DNA from: Actinomycetospora endophytica
Lineage (GTDB): Bacteria; Actinomycetota; Actinomycetes; Mycobacteriales; Pseudonocardiaceae
Length of the DNA stretch: 64,000 nt
Assembly (NCBI RefSeq): GCF_021026375.1
Contig: NZ_JAJNDB010000003.1
Coordinates: 372,001-436,000 of the forward strand
Reading direction: 5' to 3'
The notes beneath the pieces were generated by a model that saw nothing but the letters and a program-made list of their open reading frames with translations, was not told the origin of the DNA and did no database searches. Of the stretch, positions 46,760 through 54,873 are shown in pieces; position 1 is the stretch's first letter; each line of letters starts with the position of its first letter. The translations under genes were made by a program, and so were the position numbers.

Positions 46760-48423
46760 GTGGGGTCTCCTCCTGAGATGTCGGGACCGGATCGGGTGAG
46801 CCGGTCGGTCCAGGTCGCGATGTCGTCGAGCTCGGTCAGGCGGTGCTTCTGCACCTTCCCGACGGCGGTCGTCGGGATCTCGGCCACCACGTGCCACTCG
46901 GTGGGGAGCTTCTGGCGGGCGAGGCGCTGCTCGTCGAGGTGGGAGAGCAACGGCGTCGCGTCGTGCCACGCCGCCGGGTCGGTGAGCACCACCCACGCGC
47001 CGACCGTCTCGCCGAGCCGCGGGTCGGGCACCGCGGTCACCGCCGCCCGCGCGACGCCTGGGTGGGTGGCGATGGCGGCCTCGATGTCGCCGGTGGAGAA
47101 CTTCTCGCCGCCGCGGTTGACGATGTCCTTGGTGCGCCCGTGGATCTGCAGCCAGCCCTCGTCGTCGACCCGCCCGACGTCGCCGGGGTAGAACCAGCCC
47201 GCCTCGTCGAGCTGGTCGGCGGTGACGACGGGGTCGGTGTAGGCGTCGAGCAGCTGCGGGCCGCGCATCCGCAGCTCACCGATCTCGCCGGGCGGCACGA
47301 CCTCCCGTTCCGGGTCGACGACCTCGATCTCCATCCCGGGCAGGATCCGGCCGTCCCATTCCCGACGACGGGCGAGCGGGTCGTCGGCGAACGCGATGGC
47401 ACAGACGCCGGAGGTCTCGGTCATGCCGTAGGCCCGCATCCCGCGGACGCCGACCGCGGCCGCCCGGTCGATGACGGTCGGCGGGATCGACGCCCCGGCG
47501 CAGGCGTAGACGTCGAGCCGGTGCCCGGATCCGGCGCCGCGCTCGTAGCGCTCGACGAGCTCGGACAGGAAGAGCGTCGCGCCCATCATGAGGTCGACCC
47601 GCTCGGTGGCGATCAGCTCCACGGCGTCGTCCGGCCGCCAGCCCGACATGATCACCGAGCGCCCGCCGAGGAAGATCGGGAAGACCACGGCGGCGACGAA
47701 CCCGCTGAGGTGGGACAGCGGGGTCGCGGCCAGCGTCGTCGTCGCCTCGCTCGCGCCGAGTGCGTCGCGGAAGTTACGCAGGTGCGCGACCAGCGCCCGC
47801 CCGGACAGCAGCGCTCCCTTCGGCGCCGAGGTGGTCCCCGAGGTGTAGAGCAGCAGGCACGGCTCGGCGGCCGGCAACGGAGCGGGGAGCGCCGCGGTGG
47901 TCGCCGAGGCCGCCGGGAACGGGACCCAGCCCGCCGGGCCGCCGTCGTCGACGACGTAGCGCACCGCCGGCGCCAGGCCGAGCTCGGCGATCAGGGCGTC
48001 CAGCTCGGCCACCGGACGGCGCGGCCCGAGACTCGCGACCGAGCAGATCACCGTCGGCCGGCAGTCGGCGAGGATCTGGCGCATCTCGTGCTCGCGGTAG
48101 ATCGGGACGACCGGCACGTCGACGGCCCCGGACCGGAACGCCGCGACCTGCGCGACCAGGGCCTCGAGACGGTTCGGGAGCTGGACGAGCACCCGATCCC
48201 CCGGCCGGACGCCACGGGCAACCATGTCCGCGGCCACGGCCCGGGTCCAGGCCTCGAACTCGCCGTAGGACACCCGCCGGCCCTCGCACACGAACAGCTC
48301 GCGCTCCGGATGGTCGGCCGTCCGCTGCTCGAGCACCGCGGCTATCGTGTCGTCGGTCCACAGCCCGGTGGCCCGGTAGCCGGCGTGACGATAGGCGGCG
48401 GACGGCGAGGGCGACGGCGGCAT
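46756..48423 (-). CDS. Acyl-CoA ligase (AMP-binding)
   Basis: 555 residues from ATG 48421-48423. Motifs: LLYTSGTTSAPKGALL near residue 190, MRAYGMTETSGVC near 325, GRTKDIVNRGGEKFSTGDIE near 440, and A10 TAVGKVQKHRL near 530. First gene of a five-gene reverse operon; stop overlaps crotonase homologue A. The upstream 129 bases hold a palindromic operator between a TTGCCT and a TAGCTT box on the reverse strand. It should form the CoA thioester processed by the next gene products. Confidence 0.9.
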   Translation of the reverse strand: MPPSPSPSAAYRHAGYRATGLWTDDTIAAVLEQRTADHPERELFVCEGRRVSYGEFEAWTRAVAADMVARGVRPGDRVLVQLPNRLEALVAQVAAFRSGAVDVPVVPIYREHEMRQILADCRPTVICSVASLGPRRPVAELDALIAELGLAPAVRYVVDDGGPAGWVPFPAASATTAALPAPLPAAEPCLLLYTSGTTSAPKGALLSGRALVAHLRNFRDALGASEATTTLAATPLSHLSGFVAAVVFPIFLGGRSVIMSGWRPDDAVELIATERVDLMMGATLFLSELVERYERGAGSGHRLDVYACAGASIPPTVIDRAAAVGVRGMRAYGMTETSGVCAIAFADDPLARRREWDGRILPGMEIEVVDPEREVVPPGEIGELRMRGPQLLDAYTDPVVTADQLDEAGWFYPGDVGRVDDEGWLQIHGRTKDIVNRGGEKFSTGDIEAAIATHPGVARAAVTAVPDPRLGETVGAWVVLTDPAAWHDATPLLSHLDEQRLARQKLPTEWHVVAEIPTTAVGKVQKHRLTELDDIATWTDRLTRSGPDISGGDPT

Positions 48424-48466
48424 CGACGACTCCCGATCTCGGCGGAAGGAGCGCGCCGAAGCTAGT

Positions 48467-48484
48467 CTAGTGACTATTCACTAG
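48467..48484. promoter_or_regulatory. Operator/promoter for the ligase-crotonase-P450 operon
   Basis: CTAGTGA-CTAT-TCACTAG is a perfect inverted repeat. On the reverse strand it lies between TTGCCT and TAGCTT (18-base spacing), exactly where a repressor would block the ligase promoter. The tandem-TetR gene starts 69 bases away on the other strand. Confidence 0.65.
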
Positions 48485-48552
48485 GCAAGCCGTGAGTCGG
48501 CCGACCGACCCGACGGACTACCGTCGGTGACGTCGTCGGGAGGGGAAGGACC

Positions 48553-49734
48553 GTGGTGAGCCGAGCGCCGTCGCCTGCTCCTCGCCCCCGGGCTCCCCGG
48601 CTCTCGGCCGCCGAGCGCCGGCGCGAGCTCGCCCGCACGGCCGCCGTCGAGTTCCACCGGCGCGGGTTCCACCAGGTCACGATCGGCGGGGTGGCCGCCG
48701 CGGTCGGGCTCACCGCGCCTGCGGTGTACCGGCACTACGCCAACAAGAACGCCCTGCTCGCCGGGGCCGTGGACACCGGTCTCGAGGAGATCGAGGCCGC
48801 GATGGCGGCCGCCGCCGCGGACGGCGGCTCGCTCGACGATCTGCTGCGTCGCCTCACGACGGCGGCCCTGCGTCGCCCGGACTTCTGGACACTCCTCCAG
48901 CGCGAGGTGCGCCACCTCGACGACACCGAGCAGCAGCACGCCCACTCCCGGTTCCTCGCCGTCCGCGACGAGCTCGCCGCCGCCCTGACCCGTCGCACCC
49001 CGGATCTCGACCCCGGCGAGCGGGACGTGCTGGTCACCGCGGCGCTGGCGGTGATGGCCACGCCGTCGACGTTCCGGTCGGCCCTGCCCGACGAGCGCCT
49101 CGCGCCGATCCTGGCGGCCGCGGCCCGGGCGGCCTGCACCGCGTCGATCGTCACCGCCACGCCTCCGGGCGGGGCCCCCGAAGCCCGGGAGTCCCCGCCG
49201 CGCCGCGCCGAGCAGATCCGGGACACCGCGTTCGCCCTGTTCCACCGCCACGGCTACGCCGCGGTCAGCCTCGACGACATCGGCGCCGCGGTCGGGATCG
49301 CCGGCCCCAGCATCTACCACCACTACGGGAGCAAGGCCGAGCTGCTCGTCGCCGCCTTCGACCGCGTGCTCGACGGCCTGCCCGCCGTCGACGGGCGCGC
49401 CACCGGGGCCGACGCCCTCCGCGACTACGTCGACCTGGCGCTGCGGGAGCGCGAGGCGATCGGCACCCGCGCGACCGAGATGATCAACCTGCCCGCCGAC
49501 GACGCGCTGCGCATCGAGCGGGCCCTCGCCGCCGACCTCGCGGCGTGGACGGCGATGCTGCGCCGCGAGCGTCCCGCGCTCGACGACGACGAGGCCGCCC
49601 TGCTCGTGGAGGCCGCCCGCTCGGCCGTCCACGACGTCGTCCGGCTCGGCCGGCTCCACCGCCGCCCGACGGTCCGGGACGAGCTCCTCGCCGTCGGAAC
49701 CGCCGTTCTCGACGCGGCGCCGCCGACGCAGTAG
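48553..49734 (+). CDS. Tandem TetR-family regulator with two helix-turn-helix domains
   Basis: 393 residues from GTG 48553. First TetR N-domain at ~21-70 (RRELARTAAVEFHRRG, TIGGVAAAVGLTAPAVYRHY); second at ~217-265 (IRDTAFALFHRHG, SLDDIGAAVGIAGPSIYHHY). Each is followed by its own helical ligand domain, so the gene is a head-to-tail duplication/fusion, about twice the usual TetR length. A single chain may bind the palindrome at 48467 as a pseudo-dimer. It is divergent from the five-gene operon and is followed 36 bases later by the AAA regulator. Confidence 0.92.
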   Translation: MVSRAPSPAPRPRAPRLSAAERRRELARTAAVEFHRRGFHQVTIGGVAAAVGLTAPAVYRHYANKNALLAGAVDTGLEEIEAAMAAAAADGGSLDDLLRRLTTAALRRPDFWTLLQREVRHLDDTEQQHAHSRFLAVRDELAAALTRRTPDLDPGERDVLVTAALAVMATPSTFRSALPDERLAPILAAAARAACTASIVTATPPGGAPEARESPPRRAEQIRDTAFALFHRHGYAAVSLDDIGAAVGIAGPSIYHHYGSKAELLVAAFDRVLDGLPAVDGRATGADALRDYVDLALREREAIGTRATEMINLPADDALRIERALAADLAAWTAMLRRERPALDDDEAALLVEAARSAVHDVVRLGRLHRRPTVRDELLAVGTAVLDAAPPTQ

Positions 49735-49770
49735 GCATGGCGCACGACCGGCGACCGCTCGGGAGGCGCG

Positions 49771-52700
49771 ATGGGCGACCCGACGGCGGGGCGCGCCCTC
49801 GTCGGCCGGGACGACGTGCTGGCGGCCGTCCTCGGCGCGGCGGGGGACGCGCGGGCCGGGATCGCGCGGCTGCTGGTGGTGACCGGGGAGCCCGGCATGG
49901 GCAAGACCCGGGTGCTGCGCGAGGCGACGAACCGGTGCCGCGAACTCGGAATGGGCACGGTCCGGGCCACGTGCTGGAGCGGCGACGGCGCGCCCGCGTT
50001 CTGGCCGTGGACCCAGGTCCTGCGCGGGTGCGCCGCCGGGCGCGAGCGCTCCGACCTGCGAAGCCGGTGGGGCCCGCGCGCCACGGAGGCCCTCACCCTG
50101 GTCCCCGAACTCGACGACCGGGCCGGGACGGGAACCGTCCCCGACTCGGAGCACGCCCGCTTCCGCCTGTTCGACGCCCTGGTCGCGGCCGTGGCGCACG
50201 AGGCCCGCCTCCGACCGCTGGTGATCGCCCTCGACGACCTCCACTGGGCCGACCTCGGATCGGTCCGCGCCCTGGTCTTCATGGCCGCCCACACGGCGGA
50301 CGAACCCGTGCTCCTGCTGGGGGCCTGTCGCGACGCGGAACTCGACCCCGAGGCCGCCGCTCTCCTGGAGCGCGGTGAGCTGCTGGCACTGCGCGGACTG
50401 GGCGCCTCGGAGGTCGCCGAGCTCGTGTCCGCCACGACCGGAGTCGTGCCCGACGACCGCACCGCGCACGCCCTCGCCCGGCGCACCGGGGGCAATCCGC
50501 TGTTCGTCCGGGAGCTGGCGGCCCTCGCCGTATCGGACCCGACGGCGACGCGGCCGGGCGCCGTCCCGGGCGGTGTCCGGGCCGTCCTGACCCGCCGGCT
50601 CAGCCGCCTGAGCGCCCCCTGCCGCGAGCTGCTGGCCGTCGCCGCGGTCGTCGGCGCCGAGTTCGACGTCGATGTGGTCGCCGGGACCGCCGGGACGACC
50701 GCGGCCGCGATGCAGCCCCTGCTCGAGGAGGCGGCCGCGGCGGGGCTGATCCACCCCGCCGAGCGGCCGTCGACGTGGGCGTTCGGCCACGCGCTGATCC
50801 GCGACACGCTCCACGCCGAGCTCTCGGCCGCCCGGCGCGCCGAGCTCCACCAGGCGGTGGCCGGTGCGCTCGGGCCCGGGGCCGACGTCGCCGTCGTCGC
50901 CGACCACACGGCTCGGGCCGTGCCCCTGGTGGACGCCGACGTCGCGGCCGCCGCGGTCGAGGCGGCGGCGCGCCGGGCCATGGCGGCGCTGGCGTTCGAG
51001 GACGCGGCGGCCGCGTTCGCCCGCGCGGCGGCGCTGCGGCCCGCGGGGTCCCCGGAGCACGCCGTCACCCTCCTCGACCTGGGCGAGGCGCGGGCGGCCG
51101 TCCGCGGCACCGACGACGCCCGCGAGGCGTTCACCCGCGCCGCGGCGGTGGCCCGGCACTGCGGACGCGGTGACCTGCTCGCCCGCGCCGCCCTCGGCTA
51201 CGCCGCGGGCCTCGGCGGCTTCGAGGTCCGGCTGCTCGACCAGGCCCAGCTCGATCTCCTCGAGGAGGCGCTCGAGGTGCAGTCGACGGCGGACTCGACG
51301 CTGCGCGCGGCCCTGCTCGCCCGGCTCTCCGTCGCCGTGACCTACTCCGCCGCACCCCGCCGGCAGGCGGCGCTCGCCGACGAGTCGCTGGCCATGGCCC
51401 GCCGGCTGGGCGACGCCGCCGCGGTGATGCGGGGCCTGGTCGCCTGGGCGGACGCCCGGGCCGGGCCCGACGACGCCGAGGCCCGGCTCGCCGCCGCGTC
51501 GGAGATCGTGGCACTCGCCGCCGGTCGCGGCGACGTCGCGATGGAGCTCCTCGGGCGCCGGCTGCGGGTCGTCGCGCTCGCCGAGCTCGGTGACGTCACC
51601 GGGCTCGACGGGGAGGTCGCGGCCTACTCCCGCCTCGCCGGGACCACGCGGCAACCGCTCTACACCTGGTACTCCGCCCTGTGGGCGGGGTCGCGGGCGC
51701 TGCGCGAGGGCCGGCTGACCGAGGCGCTCGCCCGCGCCGACGAGGCCGAGGACACGGGCGCCCGCGTCGAGAGCCGCAACGCGCGGATGCTCGCAGAGGT
51801 GCTCCGGCTCAACACCCTCGCCGAGTCGGACCGGCTCGAGGACCTCGACGCCCGCTACCGCGCGATGCTGGCCGAGCTCCCCGAGGCCGGATGGGGCGAC
51901 ACGAGCCCGGTGACGAAGGTGTACCTGGCGCGCGTCGACCCGGCCGGTGCCGGTCCCGCGGCGCTCGCCGACCTGCCGCACGCGCTCGAGACCCTGCCCC
52001 GCGACTCCGAGTGGCTCCCGCTGCTGTGCACCGCGGCCGAGGTCGTGCACGAGGCGCCGGAACCGGAGCTGGCCGCGCACCTGGACGAGCTGCTCGCCCC
52101 GTACGGCGACCTGTGCGGGGTGGAGGGCATCAACGCCGCCTGGCTCGGCTCGGTCCGGCGCCACCTCGGCATGCTGGCCGCCGTCGCCGGCCGGGTCGCC
52201 GACGCCGAGGCGCACCTCGCGGTGGCGCTGGAGCGCAACACCCGCGCCGGCGCGCTCCTGCAGGTGGCGCACACCCACCGGGTGCTCGCGCAGTGCCGGG
52301 CGCGCTCGGGCCGGGACGGGGCCGCGGCGGAGGCGATCGTCGCGCGGGAGCTCTACCTGCGCCTCGACCTCCCGCGCCTCGCCGAGCGCTGCGCGGCGAT
52401 CGTCGACCGCTCCCCCACGGAGCCCGGGACGCCGGAGGCGGTCCTGCGCCGCGAGGGTCAGACCTGGACCGTCGGCGACGGCGAGCACCGCGCGACGCTG
52501 CGCCACGTCAAGGGCCTGGCCGACCTGGCCCGGCTGGTCGTCGAACCCGGTCGCGAGATCCACGTGCTCGACCTCGTCGGGGGCGACCGGCCCGCGGTGC
52601 CGGACCTCCCCGCACCCGGCGGCGCCCTCGACGAGCAGGCGCGGCAGGCCTACCGGCAACGCCTCACCGACCTGGACAAGCGGATCGAGCAGGGCGACAC

Positions 52701-52947
52701 CGCCGCCGAGGACGAACGCGCCTTCCTACTGGCCGAGCTCTCGCACGCGTACGGCCTCGGCGGCCGCACCCGCCGCACGGGGAGCTCGGCCGAACGGGCC
52801 CGGACCGCGGTCACGTGGCGGGTCCGCGACGCCATCGCCCGGATCGAGACGGCCGTGCCGCCGCTCGGGAAGCACCTGCGCAGCTCCGTGCGCACCGGCG
52901 CCTACTGCGTCTACGCCCCCGAGCACCCGCGCCGATGGCGGGTGTGA
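49771..52947 (+). CDS. Large AAA/STAND-type ATPase regulator with TPR-like repeats
   Basis: 1058 residues from ATG 49771 with GGGAGG. Walker A GEPGMGKTR at 39-47, Walker B LVIALDDLHWAD at ~150-161, HTH-like lid and GNPLFVREL near 235: the MalT/LuxR-type STAND ATPase core. Residues ~390-880 are degenerate TPR-like helical repeats. Instead of a LuxR helix-turn-helix the C-terminus (about 890-1058) has a conserved-looking block: TWTVGDGEHRATLRHVKGL, DLARLV, YRQRLTDLDKRIEQGD, LSHAYGLGGR, HLRSSVRTGAYCVYAP. That block also appears in other actinobacterial ATPases and regulators (from memory) and its role is not established. Confidence 0.88.
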   Translation: MGDPTAGRALVGRDDVLAAVLGAAGDARAGIARLLVVTGEPGMGKTRVLREATNRCRELGMGTVRATCWSGDGAPAFWPWTQVLRGCAAGRERSDLRSRWGPRATEALTLVPELDDRAGTGTVPDSEHARFRLFDALVAAVAHEARLRPLVIALDDLHWADLGSVRALVFMAAHTADEPVLLLGACRDAELDPEAAALLERGELLALRGLGASEVAELVSATTGVVPDDRTAHALARRTGGNPLFVRELAALAVSDPTATRPGAVPGGVRAVLTRRLSRLSAPCRELLAVAAVVGAEFDVDVVAGTAGTTAAAMQPLLEEAAAAGLIHPAERPSTWAFGHALIRDTLHAELSAARRAELHQAVAGALGPGADVAVVADHTARAVPLVDADVAAAAVEAAARRAMAALAFEDAAAAFARAAALRPAGSPEHAVTLLDLGEARAAVRGTDDAREAFTRAAAVARHCGRGDLLARAALGYAAGLGGFEVRLLDQAQLDLLEEALEVQSTADSTLRAALLARLSVAVTYSAAPRRQAALADESLAMARRLGDAAAVMRGLVAWADARAGPDDAEARLAAASEIVALAAGRGDVAMELLGRRLRVVALAELGDVTGLDGEVAAYSRLAGTTRQPLYTWYSALWAGSRALREGRLTEALARADEAEDTGARVESRNARMLAEVLRLNTLAESDRLEDLDARYRAMLAELPEAGWGDTSPVTKVYLARVDPAGAGPAALADLPHALETLPRDSEWLPLLCTAAEVVHEAPEPELAAHLDELLAPYGDLCGVEGINAAWLGSVRRHLGMLAAVAGRVADAEAHLAVALERNTRAGALLQVAHTHRVLAQCRARSGRDGAAAEAIVARELYLRLDLPRLAERCAAIVDRSPTEPGTPEAVLRREGQTWTVGDGEHRATLRHVKGLADLARLVVEPGREIHVLDLVGGDRPAVPDLPAPGGALDEQARQAYRQRLTDLDKRIEQGDTAAEDERAFLLAELSHAYGLGGRTRRTGSSAERARTAVTWRVRDAIARIETAVPPLGKHLRSSVRTGAYCVYAPEHPRRWRV

Positions 52948-53042
52948 GGCCGCCTCCTCACGACGTGCGGTCGTTCCTCACGCCGACGGGGGTGGGAGGC
53001 CACCACAGTCACCGTGGCCTCCCCCGACCCGAGGAGACCGCC

Positions 53043-53729
53043 ATGACGTTCATCCAGATCATCGACGTGACCACCGACGACCCCGAGGGGCTCCGCGCCG
53101 CCGACGCCCGCTGGCTCGCCGCCACCGAGGGACGCAACACCCTGCGCCGCGAGGCGATCTACACCGACCGCCACACGCCGAACCGGTACGTCGCGGTGTG
53201 CGAGTTCGACGACTACGCGAGCGCCATGGCGAACTCCGCCCTGCCCGAGACCGCACGGATCGCCGAGGAGATCGCGTCCCTCGCCGAGGGCAGCGTCGGG
53301 TTCACGGACCTGGACCTGCTCGACGTGCCGATCGACCGCCGGGCGGACGTGGTCCGGGGGTTCCTCGACTCCGTGCGGAGCGGGCAGCTCGACCGCGCGC
53401 TGTACGACGACGACGTCGAGGTGCAGATGAACGTGCCCTTCGGGCTGGTCCGCAGCCACGGCCCGGACGAGCTCGCGCAGCTGCTGCGCGACGCCTTCCC
53501 CTACGGCAGCGAGGTCGTCACCGAGCGCTCGGCAGCCACCGACGCCGGCGTCGTCATCGAGTTCGCGGCCCGCACGACGACGGGCCCGGACCGGCCCGAG
53601 AGCACCTACTCCCGCAACCTCGTCTGGCTCGAGCTCGCCGCCGGGCGCATCCGCGGGCTGACGCTCTACTGCAGCGGCGACTGGGACGCGGCCACCCAGG
53701 CCGAGCAGCTCGCGAGCGCCCGGGCCTGA
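53043..53729 (+). CDS. Two-domain protein: ferredoxin-like N-terminus plus SnoaL/NTF2-like C-terminus
   Basis: 228 residues from ATG 53043, with GAGGAGACC upstream. The first ~95 residues resemble an antibiotic-monooxygenase/dimeric alpha-beta barrel unit (MTFIQIIDVTTDDPEGLRA, YVAVCEFDDYASAMANSALP). The second part (from ~100) has the NTF2 pattern (RRADVVRGFLDSVRSGQLD, GPDELAQLLRDAFPYG, YSRNLVWLELAAGRIRGLTLYCSG). No catalytic residue is obvious. It follows the AAA gene by 95 bases and may share its transcript. Confidence 0.72.
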   Translation: MTFIQIIDVTTDDPEGLRAADARWLAATEGRNTLRREAIYTDRHTPNRYVAVCEFDDYASAMANSALPETARIAEEIASLAEGSVGFTDLDLLDVPIDRRADVVRGFLDSVRSGQLDRALYDDDVEVQMNVPFGLVRSHGPDELAQLLRDAFPYGSEVVTERSAATDAGVVIEFAARTTTGPDRPESTYSRNLVWLELAAGRIRGLTLYCSGDWDAATQAEQLASARA

Positions 53730-53741
53730 GGAGTCAGCCCG
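53721..53741. terminator. Hairpin pairing two stop codons
   Basis: CGGGC-C-TGA (53721-53729) pairs with TCA-GCCCG (53734-53741) with one bulged C. The two paired triplets are the stop codons of convergent genes. Confidence 0.4.
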
Positions 53742-54087
53742 GCTGCCACAGCTCGATCCGGTTGCCCTCCGGATCGGTGACCCAACCGAAGCGCCCGACG
53801 CCGTCCATCGCCTGGGTCTCCTCGGCGACGTCCGCTCCCGCGGCACGCAACTGCGCGAGCATCGCGTCGAGGTCGCGGACCCGGAAGTTGAGCATCGTCT
53901 GCTGGCTCGGGGACCCGAAGTACTCGGTGTCGGACCCGAACGCCCCGAACACCGTCGGCCCGGCCTCCTGGCGCCAGGCACCGTTCTCGTCGGCGTCGAG
54001 TCCCAGGCAGTCGCGGTACCAGGCGCTCAGCGCCTCCGGGTCGGCCGACCGCAGGAAGTAGCCGCCGATCCCGAGCACACGTTCCAT
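53734..54087 (-). CDS. VOC-family protein (glyoxalase/bleomycin-resistance fold)
   Basis: 117 residues. VOC pattern: RVLGIGGYFLRSADPEALSAWYRDCLGLD at the N-terminus, LNFRVRDLDAMLAQLRAAG in the middle, and WVTDPEGNRIELWQPG at the end with the metal Glu in IELW. It is a single-repeat protein that works as a dimer. It lies four bases downstream of the dienelactone hydrolase gene and is cotranscribed with it. Confidence 0.88.
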   Translation of the reverse strand: MERVLGIGGYFLRSADPEALSAWYRDCLGLDADENGAWRQEAGPTVFGAFGSDTEYFGSPSQQTMLNFRVRDLDAMLAQLRAAGADVAEETQAMDGVGRFGWVTDPEGNRIELWQPG

Positions 54088-54091
54088 GGCG

Positions 54092-54832
54092 TCAGCGTGC
54101 CAGGGACGACGAGTAGAGCTCGGCGAGTGCCCGCCAGTGTCGTTCGTCGGCGGCCGGGTCGTGGGTGGGGTTGTCCGGCACCGCGAAGCCGTGCGCCGCG
54201 GGATAGGTCTCGATGGTGTGGGCCACCCCGGCGCCGGTCAGGGCCTGGTCGAGACGCTCGAACTGGTCGGCGGGGAAGGCGGAGTCGTCCTGGGCGGCGG
54301 CGACATGGACGGTGGCGCGGATGTGGTCGGCGAGGCGGTGCGGGCTGTCCGGGTCGTCGGCGACGGCGAGGTTCCCGCCGTGGAAGCTGGCCGCGGCGGT
54401 GATCCGCTCCGGGTGCCCGCCCGCGGCGAGCAGCGAGTACCCGCCGCCCATGCAGTACCCCGTCGTCCCCACCGTGCCGGAGACCTCGGGCCGCCCGGCG
54501 AGGAAGTCCAGGAACGCGCCCGCATCGCGGATCTTCATCTCGGCGGTCAGGCCGCGGACCAGCGACATCAGCCGGGCGCGCTCGCCGTCGTCGGAGAACA
54601 CCGTGTCCATCGAGAACGGCTCGTAACCACCGTGGCGGTAGTAGACGTCGGGCAGGAGCACGACGTACCCGAGGCCGGCGAGCCGGTCGGCCATCACCCG
54701 GAACGTCTCCCGGGCGCCGCCCGCGTCCGGGAACAGGATGACCGCGGGCCGGGCCTCCGCCACGTCGGGCGTGTGCAGGGTGCCGGCGCACTCGCCGTCG
54801 GGCGTCGGGATCGTGACCTCGAGACGACTCAT
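54092..54832 (-). CDS. Dienelactone hydrolase family protein
   Basis: 246 residues from ATG 54830-54832. Alpha/beta hydrolase with nucleophile Cys in TGYCMGGGYS near residue 118, Asp in AAAQDDSAFP near 170 and His in PAAHGFAVPD near 203: the Cys-Asp-His triad of dienelactone hydrolases. It hydrolyses dienelactones or related esters. It is divergent from the lyase homologue with only 41 bases between starts, and upstream of the VOC gene. Confidence 0.9.
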   Translation of the reverse strand: MSRLEVTIPTPDGECAGTLHTPDVAEARPAVILFPDAGGARETFRVMADRLAGLGYVVLLPDVYYRHGGYEPFSMDTVFSDDGERARLMSLVRGLTAEMKIRDAGAFLDFLAGRPEVSGTVGTTGYCMGGGYSLLAAGGHPERITAAASFHGGNLAVADDPDSPHRLADHIRATVHVAAAQDDSAFPADQFERLDQALTGAGVAHTIETYPAAHGFAVPDNPTHDPAADERHWRALAELYSSSLAR

Positions 54833-54873
54833 GGGACCGAGTTCTACCCGCACCACGGGGCCAGGATCGAGCC

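Noticed and set aside
48481..52659. A 1392-codon open frame on the reverse strand, antisense to the tandem TetR and AAA genes
   Set aside because: The protein is low-complexity Arg/Gly/Ala/Pro/His sequence without domains, as expected from the codon bias of the real high-GC gene on the other strand.
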